Below are positions 1 through 12,275 of a DNA stretch of 64,000 nt, one piece after another (the stretch's first letter is position 1; each line of letters opens with the position of its first letter). The translations under genes and the position numbers were made by a program. The stretch is from Neotamlana nanhaiensis (lineage in GTDB: Bacteria; Bacteroidota; Bacteroidia; Flavobacteriales; Flavobacteriaceae): assembly GCF_000943555.1 (NCBI RefSeq), contig NZ_JTDV01000002.1, positions 186,001-250,000 on the forward strand, read 5' to 3'. The notes beneath the pieces were generated by a model. The model saw only the letters and a list, made by a program, of their open reading frames with translations. It ran no database searches and was not told the origin of the DNA.

Positions 1-451
1 TCGCACCAATCGTATTTTAAATAATCTACGTCCCACGAAGCGTATGCACGTGCATCTTGATATTCGTGTCCACGACTTCCTGGATAACCTGCACAGGTAG
101 TAGCACCTGCGCAATTGTAAAAACCAAATTTTAAACCTTTGGCGTGAATGTAATCTGCTAAAGCTTTCATGCCGCTAACGAATTTTTCTGGATTTGCGAT
201 TAAATTACCGTTAGCACCACGCTCTTTAGCCATCCAACCATCATCTAGAACAATATATTCGTAGCCCGCATCTTTTAAGCCTAGCTCAATAAATTTATCG
301 GCTATTTCTTTAACTAAGGCTTCGTTAATATTGGTACCAAAGGTATTCCAGTTGTTCCAACCTAAAAGAGTGGATTTGCGTATAGCAACGAACCAAATTT
401 GTATCGAGAAGTAATAGCTTCAAAATCACTCGAACTACAAAAAAGCACCAT
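1..451 (-). pseudogene. GH27 alpha-galactosidase, 3' truncated by window edge, 5' end frameshifted
   Basis: The minus strand reads LGWNNWNTFGTN near 370, then IVLDDGW, then YLKYDWC at the window edge. These are hallmarks of GH27 alpha-galactosidases (some act on beta-L-arabinopyranosides). The Asp of KYD is the expected nucleophile. The catalytic frame has no ATG: reading upstream it runs through SIQIWFVAIRKST to a TGA at 422-420. A second frame opens at ATG 451, gives a Cys-containing start followed by RYKFGSLLYANPLF, and stops at TAG 364-362, exactly where LGWNN begins in the other frame. One extra T in the T-run near 365 would join them. I infer a one-base frameshift, real or a sequencing error. 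The C-terminus lies outside the window. Confidence 0.7.
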
Positions 452-546
452 TAATAATTCACATATTTTCTATTTTCAAATTAAATACTGGTTAATATTT
501 ACAGTTTATGCGCTAATTATCGTCGGTCATTAAACTAGTTGGAGTT

Positions 547-554
547 TAACTTTG
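547..554 (+). promoter_or_regulatory. candidate -7 promoter element of the glycoside hydrolase operon
   Basis: TAACTTTG fits the Bacteroidota consensus TAnnTTTG and lies 57 bases before the GH43 start, in the gap between divergent GH27 and GH43 genes. I see no convincing -33 TTG at the normal spacing, so this is a weak call. Confidence 0.3.
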
Positions 555-611
555 TAAGTATCGTGTATATACACGCCATAAATCAATCGAAAAAATAACT
601 AAACAACTGTC

Positions 612-2771
612 ATGGCTATTAAAAAAATACTTTGCTATTTACCAATTGTTTTATTGTGTATATCATTATCATGCAATCAACAAATCACTAACACCAACAT
701 CAAACAATCAAAAAGCACCATTGGCAATCCTGTTTTACCAGGTTACTATGCCGACCCAACCATTAAAAAATTTGGCGACACCTATTACATTTACGCAACT
801 ACAGATAATGAAATGTTAGCATCGGGAGCACCGACGGTTTGGTACAGTAACGATTTGCAAAATTGGTACAATTACACCATGGAAATTCCGTCGCTATCCT
901 CTGTAAATCTTCGTAATTATTGGGCACCAGATATTATTGAAGGTAAAGACGATAAGTATTATTTATACTTTGGAAACTGTCAAGCAGGTTGTAATATTTA
1001 CGGCTATGTTTCAGATACACCTGTTGGTCCTTGGGAAAAATTAAACGAAGACGACACGCCTGTTATCGCTCATAATTATCCACGTCCAGGATTTCCATCG
1101 TTAGACGCACAATTTTTTACCGATACCGACGGAAAAGTGTATGCCTATTGGGGTACTTGGGTGCATTATAATGGTGGTTATGCGGTTGGTGAATTGAATA
1201 CCGATACTATGAAGGATATTATAAACCCTGAAAACATTCCTTTGGAGCAAACACCAAATCCGTTTGAGGCGGCTTACATGATGAAAAGAGGAGACAAATA
1301 CATTTTGATGTATTCGGGTGAATCTTGTCACGACGAAACTTATAAAGTTCTTTATGCTTATGCCGATTCGCCTTATGGGCCTTTTACACCTGGCGAAAAC
1401 AATCCTATTTTAAGCACTAACGACGACCAAACCACGCATGGCCCAGGGCATCATTCGGTGTTAGAAGATGGCGATGATTACTACATTGTATACCACAAAC
1501 ACGATTACCCAATGACGCGCGGCGGAATGGCAAGACAAGTGTGTATTGATAAAATGGTTTTTGAAAACGATTTTACCATAAAAGCTGTTGTACCAACCAA
1601 TAAAGGTATTGCGCCTATTGTAAAATCAACCGTTCCTGAAAACATAGCTTTTGAAGCTACTGCAACAGCATCTTCAAGCTACACATTAAACTCCTTAGAA
1701 TATAAAGACTACACCTATAAACCGAGTTTTGCTACTGATGATAATAACGCCACCATGTGGAAGGCGGCAACAAATACATTTCCAGAAAGTTTAACTATCG
1801 ATTTAGGTGAAGAAAAAAACATAAAACGTATTGCTACTCAATTTGAATTTGCGAGCTATTTCTACCAATACAAACTTGAGGTTTCTAGTGATAATGAAAA
1901 TTGGACACTTTTTGCTGACCAGTCTAAGAATCAAACTTCAGGAAGCCCAATGATTGATGATAACGATGCTGCTGCACGCTATGTAAAACTTACGGTTTTA
2001 GGCACAGAAAAAGCAGGTTTATTGGCCGCTGTTTGGAATATAAAAGTTTACAGCGATTTGTTTGAATTGCCTTTAAACATAAAAAACAAACCATCTACGC
2101 AACCTGCTGCAGCTGTTAGCAAACATGAAAAATTAATCGATATTTCTGCTTCTAATTTAGGTCCAGATATTAAATCGATTTCAAATAACGGTACGCTTCA
2201 AGGTACATTTTCAGCTAAAGGCGATGTGAGTTTGACTATTGATGACGACGGAATAAAAGCGCTAAACTTTAACAAAGGTGCTTTAATTTTAAATCAACCC
2301 GTACCAGAGCAATTGGCTTGGAATGGTTCGTTTACCGTTTCTACTTGGGTTAAAAATCCTGAAATTGCTCGCGATGGTGAAATATTAGCATCTTGGTGTA
2401 ACCGCTTTAAATATGGGTTAGCCAACTCTTACAATGCTTTGGCCTACAATAGCGGACATTATGGTGCCGTAGCACATTTAGATGGTCATTTCGATATGCG
2501 TTACAAAACCCTACCAGAAGCTAACCAATGGCATCATATTGTTTTAACCTTTGATGGTGTTGTAGAAAAAATATACGTTGATGGCGTGTTGAACAACTCA
2601 CAAAATATGCTGTTATCATCGGCCATCGAAAACGCTAAATTCATTATTGGTGCTTCAGATATTGGCGAAAATTATTCAGGTTTAATGGCATCGTTTCAAA
2701 TGTATGATTATGCCTTAACGGAAGAAGATATTGCTTCTGTTTCAGAAGAAACCAATCCGAAATCTAAATAA
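612..2771 (+). CDS. GH43-family glycoside hydrolase lipoprotein with F5/8C-like and LamG-like domains
   Basis: This is a five-bladed beta-propeller hydrolase, probably an alpha-L-arabinofuranosidase, beta-xylosidase or exo-galactanase type enzyme. A lipoprotein signal ends at LSC (Cys21), so it is likely membrane anchored. The GH43 triad can be placed as Asp48 (YADPTI, base), Asp107 (WAPDII, pKa modulator) and Glu219 (NPFEAAY, acid). Residues about 343-482 look like a discoidin/CBM32-type domain (SLTIDLGEEKNIKRI). Residues about 570-715 look like a concanavalin/LamG domain (FTVSTWVKNPE). It is the first gene of a tight four-gene operon, with 4 bases to the next ATG. The substrate cannot be fixed from sequence; the neighbouring GH2, GH53 and GH97 genes point to galactan or arabinogalactan. 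Confidence 0.88.
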   Translation: MAIKKILCYLPIVLLCISLSCNQQITNTNIKQSKSTIGNPVLPGYYADPTIKKFGDTYYIYATTDNEMLASGAPTVWYSNDLQNWYNYTMEIPSLSSVNLRNYWAPDIIEGKDDKYYLYFGNCQAGCNIYGYVSDTPVGPWEKLNEDDTPVIAHNYPRPGFPSLDAQFFTDTDGKVYAYWGTWVHYNGGYAVGELNTDTMKDIINPENIPLEQTPNPFEAAYMMKRGDKYILMYSGESCHDETYKVLYAYADSPYGPFTPGENNPILSTNDDQTTHGPGHHSVLEDGDDYYIVYHKHDYPMTRGGMARQVCIDKMVFENDFTIKAVVPTNKGIAPIVKSTVPENIAFEATATASSSYTLNSLEYKDYTYKPSFATDDNNATMWKAATNTFPESLTIDLGEEKNIKRIATQFEFASYFYQYKLEVSSDNENWTLFADQSKNQTSGSPMIDDNDAAARYVKLTVLGTEKAGLLAAVWNIKVYSDLFELPLNIKNKPSTQPAAAVSKHEKLIDISASNLGPDIKSISNNGTLQGTFSAKGDVSLTIDDDGIKALNFNKGALILNQPVPEQLAWNGSFTVSTWVKNPEIARDGEILASWCNRFKYGLANSYNALAYNSGHYGAVAHLDGHFDMRYKTLPEANQWHHIVLTFDGVVEKIYVDGVLNNSQNMLLSSAIENAKFIIGASDIGENYSGLMASFQMYDYALTEEDIASVSEETNPKSK

Positions 2772-2775
2772 ACAC

Positions 2776-4734
2776 ATGAAAAAACAAGGCTTTCTTTTTT
2801 TACTACTGCTGATAACCGTTGGATTACACGCTCAAAATTTCAGTGTAAAATCACCTGATAATCAGTTAGAAATTACCGTTAATGTCGCCGAAACTATTTC
2901 GTGGTCTGCCACATTAAACAACATTGTAGTTATTGAAAAAGCTACTGTTGGTATGGATTTTTCAAAAGGCACCAATTTTGGCAATAATGCTTCCGTTAAA
3001 AATCATACAATAAAAACGGTTTCTGAGGTTATTTATCCCGCTGTTCCGCATAAAAATTCAAAAATAGACGATAATTATACCGAGCTTTCTATTCAATTTA
3101 AAGGCAATTATAAGCTTAATTTTAGAGCTTACAACGATGGTGTGGCATATCAATTTATAGATGATACTAAAACCAAACGCAATGTGATCTCAGAAGCCGT
3201 TGATTTAACCTTTCCTGATGGTGCAACGTCTTTATTTCCTATTGAAAAATCGATGTACTCACACAACGAATGTTATTATTTAGACAAAACAGTAACCGAT
3301 ATAAAAACGGAAGAATTTTGTAGCTTGCCCGTGCTTTTTACTTCGAATAAAACCCGCGTTTTATTTACAGAAACCGCTTTACACGATTACCCTGGACTCT
3401 TTTTAAAAGGCAATAACAACAGTACGTTAAGCGCTCAATTTCCAAAGTATGTTTTAGAGGCTGTTGATAAAGACGGAAGATCAGACCGTGTGCAAACCAT
3501 CACCAAAGAAGCCAATTATATTGCTGAAACTACAGGTAAAAGAGCTTTTCCTTGGCGCGTTTTTGTAATTACAAACGACGATGCTAAACTGGTTGAAAGC
3601 AATTTAACCTATCAACTGTCCAAACCAACAGCAATTAAAAATACCGATTGGATTAAACCTGGAAAAGTAGCCTGGGATTGGTACAATGCTAACAATATTT
3701 ATGGGGTTGATTTCGAATCGGGTTTAAACACAGAAACCTATAAATATTTTATTGATTTTGCATCGAAAAACAACATTGAATACGTGATTTTAGATGAAGG
3801 ATGGACCAAATCGACCACCGATATTCTTCACGTTAACCCAGACATGGATGTACAAGAGTTAATTCGCTACGGCGAAGAAAAAAACGTTGGTATTATTCTG
3901 TGGGTGCTTTGGAAACCTCTTGATGAAAACCTAAACGAAATTTTAGAAACTTACAAAAGTTGGGGCGCAAAAGGCATTAAAATTGATTACATGCAACGTA
4001 ACGACCAATATATGGTAAACTCGTACGAAGCGATTGCTAAAAAGTGTGCCGAATTAGAAATGTTGGTTGATTTTCACGGAGCGTTTAAACCCTCGGGACT
4101 ACGTCGTATGTACCCGAATGTAATAAACTACGAAGGTGTAAAAGGTAACGAAAACAACAAATGGAGTGGCGAAGAAAACACTCCAAAACATAATGTCACT
4201 TTGCCATTTACGCGCATGGTTGCCGGCCCTTTAGATTACACTCCAGGAGCGATGAACAACGCTCAAGAAAAAAATTACAGCATTAGATTTGAGCGTCCAA
4301 TGAGTATGGGAACCCGCTCACATCAAGTCGCGATGTATGTTATTTACGAAGCGCCTTTACAAATGCTTTGTGAGTCACCATCGCGCTATTACGAAGAACA
4401 AGAAACCGTAGATTTTATCACGAAAATTCCAACCGTTTGGGATGAAACCAAAGTGCTAAAAGCATCGGTTGGGAACTACATTGCTCTAGCTAGAAAAAAA
4501 GGTGATACCTGGTATTTAGGTGCCATGACCAATTGGGATGAACGCAATTTAGAGTTCGATTTATCATTCCTAGATGATGGTAACTACAGCATGACCATTT
4601 ACAAAGATGGCGTAAACGCCAATAAATTTGCCGAAGATTATAAAATAGAAACCACAACGGTTACAAAAGCATCAAAAGCCACCGTTAAGATGGCAAAAGG
4701 TGGTGGTTGGGCTGCTATAATTACAAAACAATAA
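2776..4734 (+). CDS. GH97-family glycoside hydrolase (retaining alpha-galactosidase type)
   Basis: The start is set at ATG 2776, which begins a clear signal peptide (MKKQGFLFLLLLITVGLHAQ); an in-frame start at 2731 would overlap the previous gene. The N-terminal beta-sandwich is followed by a TIM barrel with WDWYNANNIYG, VILDEGW and ILWVLWKP. GH97 contains inverting alpha-glucosidases (SusB type) and retaining alpha-galactosidases that use an Asp nucleophile. GIKIDYM places Asp404 where the retaining group carries its nucleophile, so an alpha-galactosidase-like activity is inferred. The length of 652 residues is normal for the family. It is probably periplasmic and cotranscribed with GH43. 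Confidence 0.9.
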   Translation: MKKQGFLFLLLLITVGLHAQNFSVKSPDNQLEITVNVAETISWSATLNNIVVIEKATVGMDFSKGTNFGNNASVKNHTIKTVSEVIYPAVPHKNSKIDDNYTELSIQFKGNYKLNFRAYNDGVAYQFIDDTKTKRNVISEAVDLTFPDGATSLFPIEKSMYSHNECYYLDKTVTDIKTEEFCSLPVLFTSNKTRVLFTETALHDYPGLFLKGNNNSTLSAQFPKYVLEAVDKDGRSDRVQTITKEANYIAETTGKRAFPWRVFVITNDDAKLVESNLTYQLSKPTAIKNTDWIKPGKVAWDWYNANNIYGVDFESGLNTETYKYFIDFASKNNIEYVILDEGWTKSTTDILHVNPDMDVQELIRYGEEKNVGIILWVLWKPLDENLNEILETYKSWGAKGIKIDYMQRNDQYMVNSYEAIAKKCAELEMLVDFHGAFKPSGLRRMYPNVINYEGVKGNENNKWSGEENTPKHNVTLPFTRMVAGPLDYTPGAMNNAQEKNYSIRFERPMSMGTRSHQVAMYVIYEAPLQMLCESPSRYYEEQETVDFITKIPTVWDETKVLKASVGNYIALARKKGDTWYLGAMTNWDERNLEFDLSFLDDGNYSMTIYKDGVNANKFAEDYKIETTTVTKASKATVKMAKGGGWAAIITKQ

Positions 4735-4737
4735 GCC

Positions 4738-6069
4738 ATGAAAAAAGTATATTTATTACTAATTGTAGCCTTACTTTTTAGCGGATTGTTTTCTGTTTGG
4801 GCGCAAAACAAATCGGCTAAAACCAGACTTATTCCAGAGAAAATTTGGCGCATTCCAAAAGGCAATAATTTTGAAGATGCCGAAAGCGAATACAGCTATA
4901 GAAGAATGGCAGAATCGGATAATTTGGTCATGTTTTGGCATAAAAGTTATGGCAACAATCCTATGAAAAATAGTGATAGCAGCAAGCGTTTTGATGTTGA
5001 TAAAGCCATGGCAGAATGCGAACGCTTTTACAATTACTACGTCAACGATTTAAAATTGGTACAAAAAGGAGCGTCTCATACCGACAACTACAAGCTCCTC
5101 ATTTTTGTAATTGGTGGCGACGAAAACACCGCTTTTGGTGGCGGATCGGAAGATGTTGGTATTTTATGGACACCCGCTGTTCGCATTAACAAAGCACCTT
5201 ACGGCGCATTAGCTCACGAAATAGGACATTCATTTCAATATTTAAGCGCTCGCGATAGCGGTACCGGACCACGTGGTCCAATCATGGAAATGTCTGCACA
5301 GTACATGCTTTGGCAAGTGTACCCCGAATGGATGACTTTTGAAAATTATCATTTAGTCGATTTTTTAAAAGGCACACATTACGCCTTTTTACATCCTGAA
5401 AACATGTATCATTCGCCTTATGTTCTAGAATATTGGTCTAATAAACATGGTATTGAATTTTGGGGAAATTTATGCCGAAGCACGCAAGAGGGAGAAGATG
5501 TGGTGCAAACCTACAAACGCATCACAAACTTATCGCAAGACGCATTTAATGACGAAATTTTTGATGCCAATCGTCATTTTATCACTTGGGATTTACCTCG
5601 TGTTGATAGCGTTGCAAAACCTTACCGCAACATGCATAAAACCAAACTTACCGAAGTTGAAGATGGTTGGTTTCAAGTAGATTCCATCAATGCGCCTCAA
5701 AATTATGGGTACAATGGCATTCCGTTACAAGTTCCAGAGCGTAAAAAAGTGACATTGCATTTTAAAGGTATTGCAAATAGTGCGGGTTATACCAATGTAA
5801 AACGCGATAAAGCAGGATGGCGCTACGGTTTTGTAGCCTATTTAAAAAATGGCGAAAGCGTTTATGGAAAAATCCATAAAAAGGCCGATGATACGGTGAC
5901 TTTTAAAGTCCCTAAAAACACGGCTAATTTATGGCTAGTCGTTTCTGGTGCACCCACAGAACATTGGTCATTACCTAGTGGAAGACGCAATCGCGACAAG
6001 CCTAAACCTGAAGAAGAACAATGGCCTTATAAAATTAAATTAACAGGCACTTCAATACTCTCTAATTAA
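4738..6069 (+). CDS. DUF6055-like secreted protein with HEXXH metal-binding motif
   Basis: This 443-residue protein has a cleavable signal peptide ending near VWAQ. The core motif LAHEIGHSFQY gives His160, Glu161 and His164, as in gluzincin metallopeptidases. The following segment IMEMSAQYM could supply a third ligand. From memory this architecture matches DUF6055, a family seen with polysaccharide-degradation genes, but its substrate is not known to me. The C-terminal third (about 320-440) looks like a separate beta-rich domain ending in a Lys/Pro-rich stretch. Only 3 bases separate it from GH97, so it is cotranscribed. A role on glycoproteins or protein-linked galactan is speculation. Confidence 0.75.
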   Translation: MKKVYLLLIVALLFSGLFSVWAQNKSAKTRLIPEKIWRIPKGNNFEDAESEYSYRRMAESDNLVMFWHKSYGNNPMKNSDSSKRFDVDKAMAECERFYNYYVNDLKLVQKGASHTDNYKLLIFVIGGDENTAFGGGSEDVGILWTPAVRINKAPYGALAHEIGHSFQYLSARDSGTGPRGPIMEMSAQYMLWQVYPEWMTFENYHLVDFLKGTHYAFLHPENMYHSPYVLEYWSNKHGIEFWGNLCRSTQEGEDVVQTYKRITNLSQDAFNDEIFDANRHFITWDLPRVDSVAKPYRNMHKTKLTEVEDGWFQVDSINAPQNYGYNGIPLQVPERKKVTLHFKGIANSAGYTNVKRDKAGWRYGFVAYLKNGESVYGKIHKKADDTVTFKVPKNTANLWLVVSGAPTEHWSLPSGRRNRDKPKPEEEQWPYKIKLTGTSILSN

Positions 6070-6072
6070 TAG

Positions 6073-9213
<3,141 letters not shown>

Positions 9214-9217
9214 AACC

Positions 9218-10372
9218 TTAGTTTTTGGCTTGATTATAAAAACTCAATCCTAAAGTGGCTTTGTTATTATTGTCGAATAAAGTAGCGTTATCCCAATGCG
9301 AACCTTGTCCCCAAAGCGTGCTACATTCTGTTGAAACCCAAGTTGGTTCCCAGTAAATAAAGCCTTCGCCTCCAGCTTCTTCAATTTTAGATTTTAGAGC
9401 GTTAAGGTAATGGAGTTGTCCTTGTTGTGATGCTGGATAACTATCGATTAAAGCATCTTCATTTAAAATATTATTGGCAGCATCGTTATTGGTTAAAGTA
9501 AACGGATATGCTGTTTCAACAACCATTAAACGCTTGTTATAAGTATTTACAAGTGTTTTTAATGGCGTAGCCACATTATTTAATTTGTACTCGGACCAAA
9601 TTGGGTAGTACGACAGTCCAATCCAATCGTAATCGGTAACGCCAGCATCGGTAGCTTGCTCGAACCACCACAGGGCATTTTCGGGTTGTGCAATATGCAA
9701 CATTACCTCAACATCGCTAGAAAAATCGCGAACGGCTTTAATACCTTTGTTTATTAACGCTGCATTTCTAGTCCAATTTATTGGCCATACCAAATCTTCT
9801 TGTTGCAAAATCATCGGGTTAATTTCATTACCAACTTGTACGATATTTGGTGATAAATTGCTGTTTTTTAAATCGGTTAACGTATTAAAAATGTAATTGT
9901 ATACTAAATCTCCAAGTGCGGTGGTGTTATCAATTTCGCTCTCCCAAGCTGCTGGAATTAACTGCTTTTCTGGATCTGCCCAAGTATCGGATAAATGAAA
10001 ATCTAAAAGCACTTGCATGCCATTAGCTTTGGCTTTTTGTATGGTCTTTTTAATGTCGGTTAAATCGGAATAATTGTTCCAAGTCGCATTATGCCATAAA
10101 CGCACACGCACTAAATTTGTGCCTGCATCGGCAAATATTTTATATGGATCTTCCTATACGTTCGAAGCATTTTTATAAACCGCATCACAATCGAGCATTT
10201 CATTTACATAAGACAAATCGGCACCGTAATAAAAGTTGCTAGGGTTATTGGTCGGGTTTTCCGTTTCCTCTTCTTCCTCTTCATTATTTGGTGCTACCTC
10301 AGATTTTTGGCAACTTAAAAATAACATACAAAAAGCAAGAATAGAAAACAATGTTTTATTTGTAGTAATCAT
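9218..10372 (-). pseudogene. GH53 endo-beta-1,4-galactanase interrupted by in-frame TAG
   Basis: A lipoprotein signal (FLSC) and a Glu-rich linker lead into the GH53 start FYYGADLSYVNEM. At 10156-10154 the frame hits TAG (codon 73) after NASNV, then resumes in the same frame with EDPYKIFADAGTNLVRVRLW. The rest of the domain is intact: VQVGNEI (acid/base Glu183 counting the stop), VVETAYP (nucleophile Glu286) and GFIYWEPTW. Restart is only possible at an internal GTG, which would lose the signal and the first barrel strand. It faces the GH2 gene tail to tail. Either a nonsense mutation inactivated it, or this is a sequence error; suppression seems unlikely. Confidence 0.88.
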
Positions 10373-10423
10373 AGCGTTTAATTTAGTTGCGCTAACATTA
10401 CATAAAAAGGATAACGCTTCTAT

Positions 10424-11248
10424 CTAAAAACGGCTAACTTCGATAAATACTGGTAAATGGTCGGATGGATATTGCAAATTCCAATTATCACTTAAAACGG
10501 CATATTTTTTAACTGAAACGTTCTTAGAAACAAAAATAAAATCGATACGCTCGATAACTGGTTTATCAAAATGAAAACCATTAAATGTGCCTTCTGGTCC
10601 GAAAACAATTGAAGCTTCCTCTTTAGAGTCGTTTAAACTCTGTTTTATAAGTTGAACGATTTCGTGCTGCGGGTTCATATTAAAATCGCCAGTTAAAAAC
10701 ACAGGAAAATTTTCAGCATTGAATGATTTAATTTTTTCAAGAATTAAGAGGGCGCTCTTTTTTCTAGCGACCTTACCAACATGATCGAAATGTGTGTTGA
10801 ATACCCAAAATTTTTGTTTTGTGGTTACATCTTCAAATAAGGCGTAGGTGCAAACACGATTACAAACAGCATCCCAACCCATACCGACTTTCTCTGGAGT
10901 TTCAGATAACCAAAAGGTAGACGATTCTATCATTTTTAATTTATCTTTTTTATAAAAAATCGCAGAAAATTCACCTTTAGTTTTACCATCATCGCGACCA
11001 ACACCAACATAACTATAAGCAGATAATTTGGTGTCTATATCTATCATTTGGTTGTACAAAGCCTCCTGCAAGCCCATAACATCGGGCTCGTAAAACTTAA
11101 TTTGATTGGTAAAAAATGTTTTTCGGTTGTTCCAACTATCGGCACCATCTTTAGTATCGTACTTAATGTTGTAACTCATAATTTTCAGGTTTTGTGCAGG
11201 CAATAAACCAAAGCAAATTACAAACCAGAAATAGATATAGAATTTCAT
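10424..11248 (-). CDS. endonuclease/exonuclease/phosphatase family protein, secreted
   Basis: This 274-residue protein has an N-terminal signal ending LLPAQ. The EEP fold is marked by IMSYNIKYD, VMGLQEAL (metal-binding Glu), VFNTHFDHVG, LTGDFNMNP and YPSDHLPVF (catalytic Asp-His). In Bacteroidota such secreted EEP proteins often sit next to sugar-utilization loci; the real substrate may be a phosphodiester of a nucleic acid, lipid or sugar. It is divergent from yicC and 51 bases upstream of the GH53 start on the same strand. Confidence 0.85.
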   Translation of the reverse strand: MKFYIYFWFVICFGLLPAQNLKIMSYNIKYDTKDGADSWNNRKTFFTNQIKFYEPDVMGLQEALYNQMIDIDTKLSAYSYVGVGRDDGKTKGEFSAIFYKKDKLKMIESSTFWLSETPEKVGMGWDAVCNRVCTYALFEDVTTKQKFWVFNTHFDHVGKVARKKSALLILEKIKSFNAENFPVFLTGDFNMNPQHEIVQLIKQSLNDSKEEASIVFGPEGTFNGFHFDKPVIERIDFIFVSKNVSVKKYAVLSDNWNLQYPSDHLPVFIEVSRF

Positions 11249-11269
11249 AAAATCAACTTTAAACAGTTA

Positions 11270-11277
11270 CAAATATA
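11270..11277 (-). promoter_or_regulatory. candidate -7 element for the EEP gene
   Basis: The minus strand reads TATATTTG (consensus TAnnTTTG), ending about 20 bases before the ATG at 11248. No matching -33 element was found. Confidence 0.4.
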
Positions 11278-11370
11278 TTCTTTTTCGAGCTTTTTGATGT
11301 TAATTGGATTTTAAATAATGTTTTCGATTTAATTAACTTCCCGTAAGTTTTCTATACCTAAGGTTTTAGT

Positions 11371-11378
11371 TACCTTTG
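11371..11378 (+). promoter_or_regulatory. candidate -7 element for yicC-gmk-nadD
   Basis: TACCTTTG matches TAnnTTTG and lies 21 bases before the yicC ATG, leaving a very short leader. The -33 region has no clear TTG. Confidence 0.4.
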
Positions 11379-11399
11379 TAAACTTTAATACAGAAGTTT

Positions 11400-12257
11400 A
11401 TGATTTACTCAATGACAGGTTACGGAAAATCTGTTTTACAATTGCCTACAAAAAAAATCACCATAGAATTAAAGTCTTTAAACAGTAAAAATTTAGACTT
11501 AAATGCGCGAATGCCTTCTATTTACAGAGAAAAGGAACTTGGTATTCGTAAACTATTAGCCGACCAGTTGGTTCGTGGTAAAGTTGATTTTTCTATTTAT
11601 GTTGAGGCTACAGCCGATGACTCTTCAACACAAATAAACACGCCCGTTGTAAAGCAATACATGCAGCAGTTAAAACAGGTTGTTGATGCTAATGAGGTAG
11701 AACTTCTTAAAATGGCTGTTCGTTTTCCAGATGCTTTAAATACGGTTAGAGAGGAAATTGATGAAGATGAATGGAAAGCCATACAAACCGAAATTAACAA
11801 CGCTGTAAACGACTTAGTAAAACACCGTCTTGATGAAGGTGAAGCTTTAGAACAAGATTTTAATCAGCGTATTAAAACACTTGAAAACTTGCTGAATCAA
11901 GTGGCAGAAATGGATCCGGAACGTGTAGAAGGCGTTCGTGAACGTTTACAAAAAGGTATTGAAGAATTAAGAGAAAAGTACGACGAAAATAGGTTTGAAC
12001 AAGAACTGGTATATTACATTGAAAAGTTTGATATCACCGAAGAAAAAGTACGCTTACAAAACCACTTAAACTACTTTGTAGAATCGTTAAACTCGAAAGA
12101 TTCTAACGGAAAAAAACTCGGTTTTATTAGTCAGGAAATGGGTAGAGAAATTAACACCATAGGTTCTAAAAGCAACTATGCACCCATGCAACAGCTTGTT
12201 GTACAAATGAAAGACGAACTAGAAAAAATTAAGGAACAGTTATTGAATGTTCTTTAA
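11400..12257 (+). CDS. yicC: YicC family endoribonuclease
   Basis: This protein has the family-typical N-terminus MIYSMTGYGKS, followed by IELKSLNSKNLDLN. Its C-terminal signature QEMGREINTIGSKSN belongs to the DUF1732 part of YicC. The 285 residues are full length. YicC proteins are hydrolytic endoribonucleases linked to RNA turnover and stationary-phase fitness. It leads a yicC-gmk-nadD run, and the pairing of yicC with guanylate kinase is common in bacteria. Confidence 0.93.
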   Translation: MIYSMTGYGKSVLQLPTKKITIELKSLNSKNLDLNARMPSIYREKELGIRKLLADQLVRGKVDFSIYVEATADDSSTQINTPVVKQYMQQLKQVVDANEVELLKMAVRFPDALNTVREEIDEDEWKAIQTEINNAVNDLVKHRLDEGEALEQDFNQRIKTLENLLNQVAEMDPERVEGVRERLQKGIEELREKYDENRFEQELVYYIEKFDITEEKVRLQNHLNYFVESLNSKDSNGKKLGFISQEMGREINTIGSKSNYAPMQQLVVQMKDELEKIKEQLLNVL

Positions 12258-12275
12258 AACAAACAACTATTTTAA

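Noticed and set aside
2731-2775. Upstream start of the GH97 gene
   Set aside because: It would overlap GH43 by 41 bases and bury the signal peptide.
9218-10111. Independent short GH53 gene starting at an internal GTG
   Set aside because: It would lack the signal and first barrel strand; the same-frame upstream half shows a single interrupted gene.
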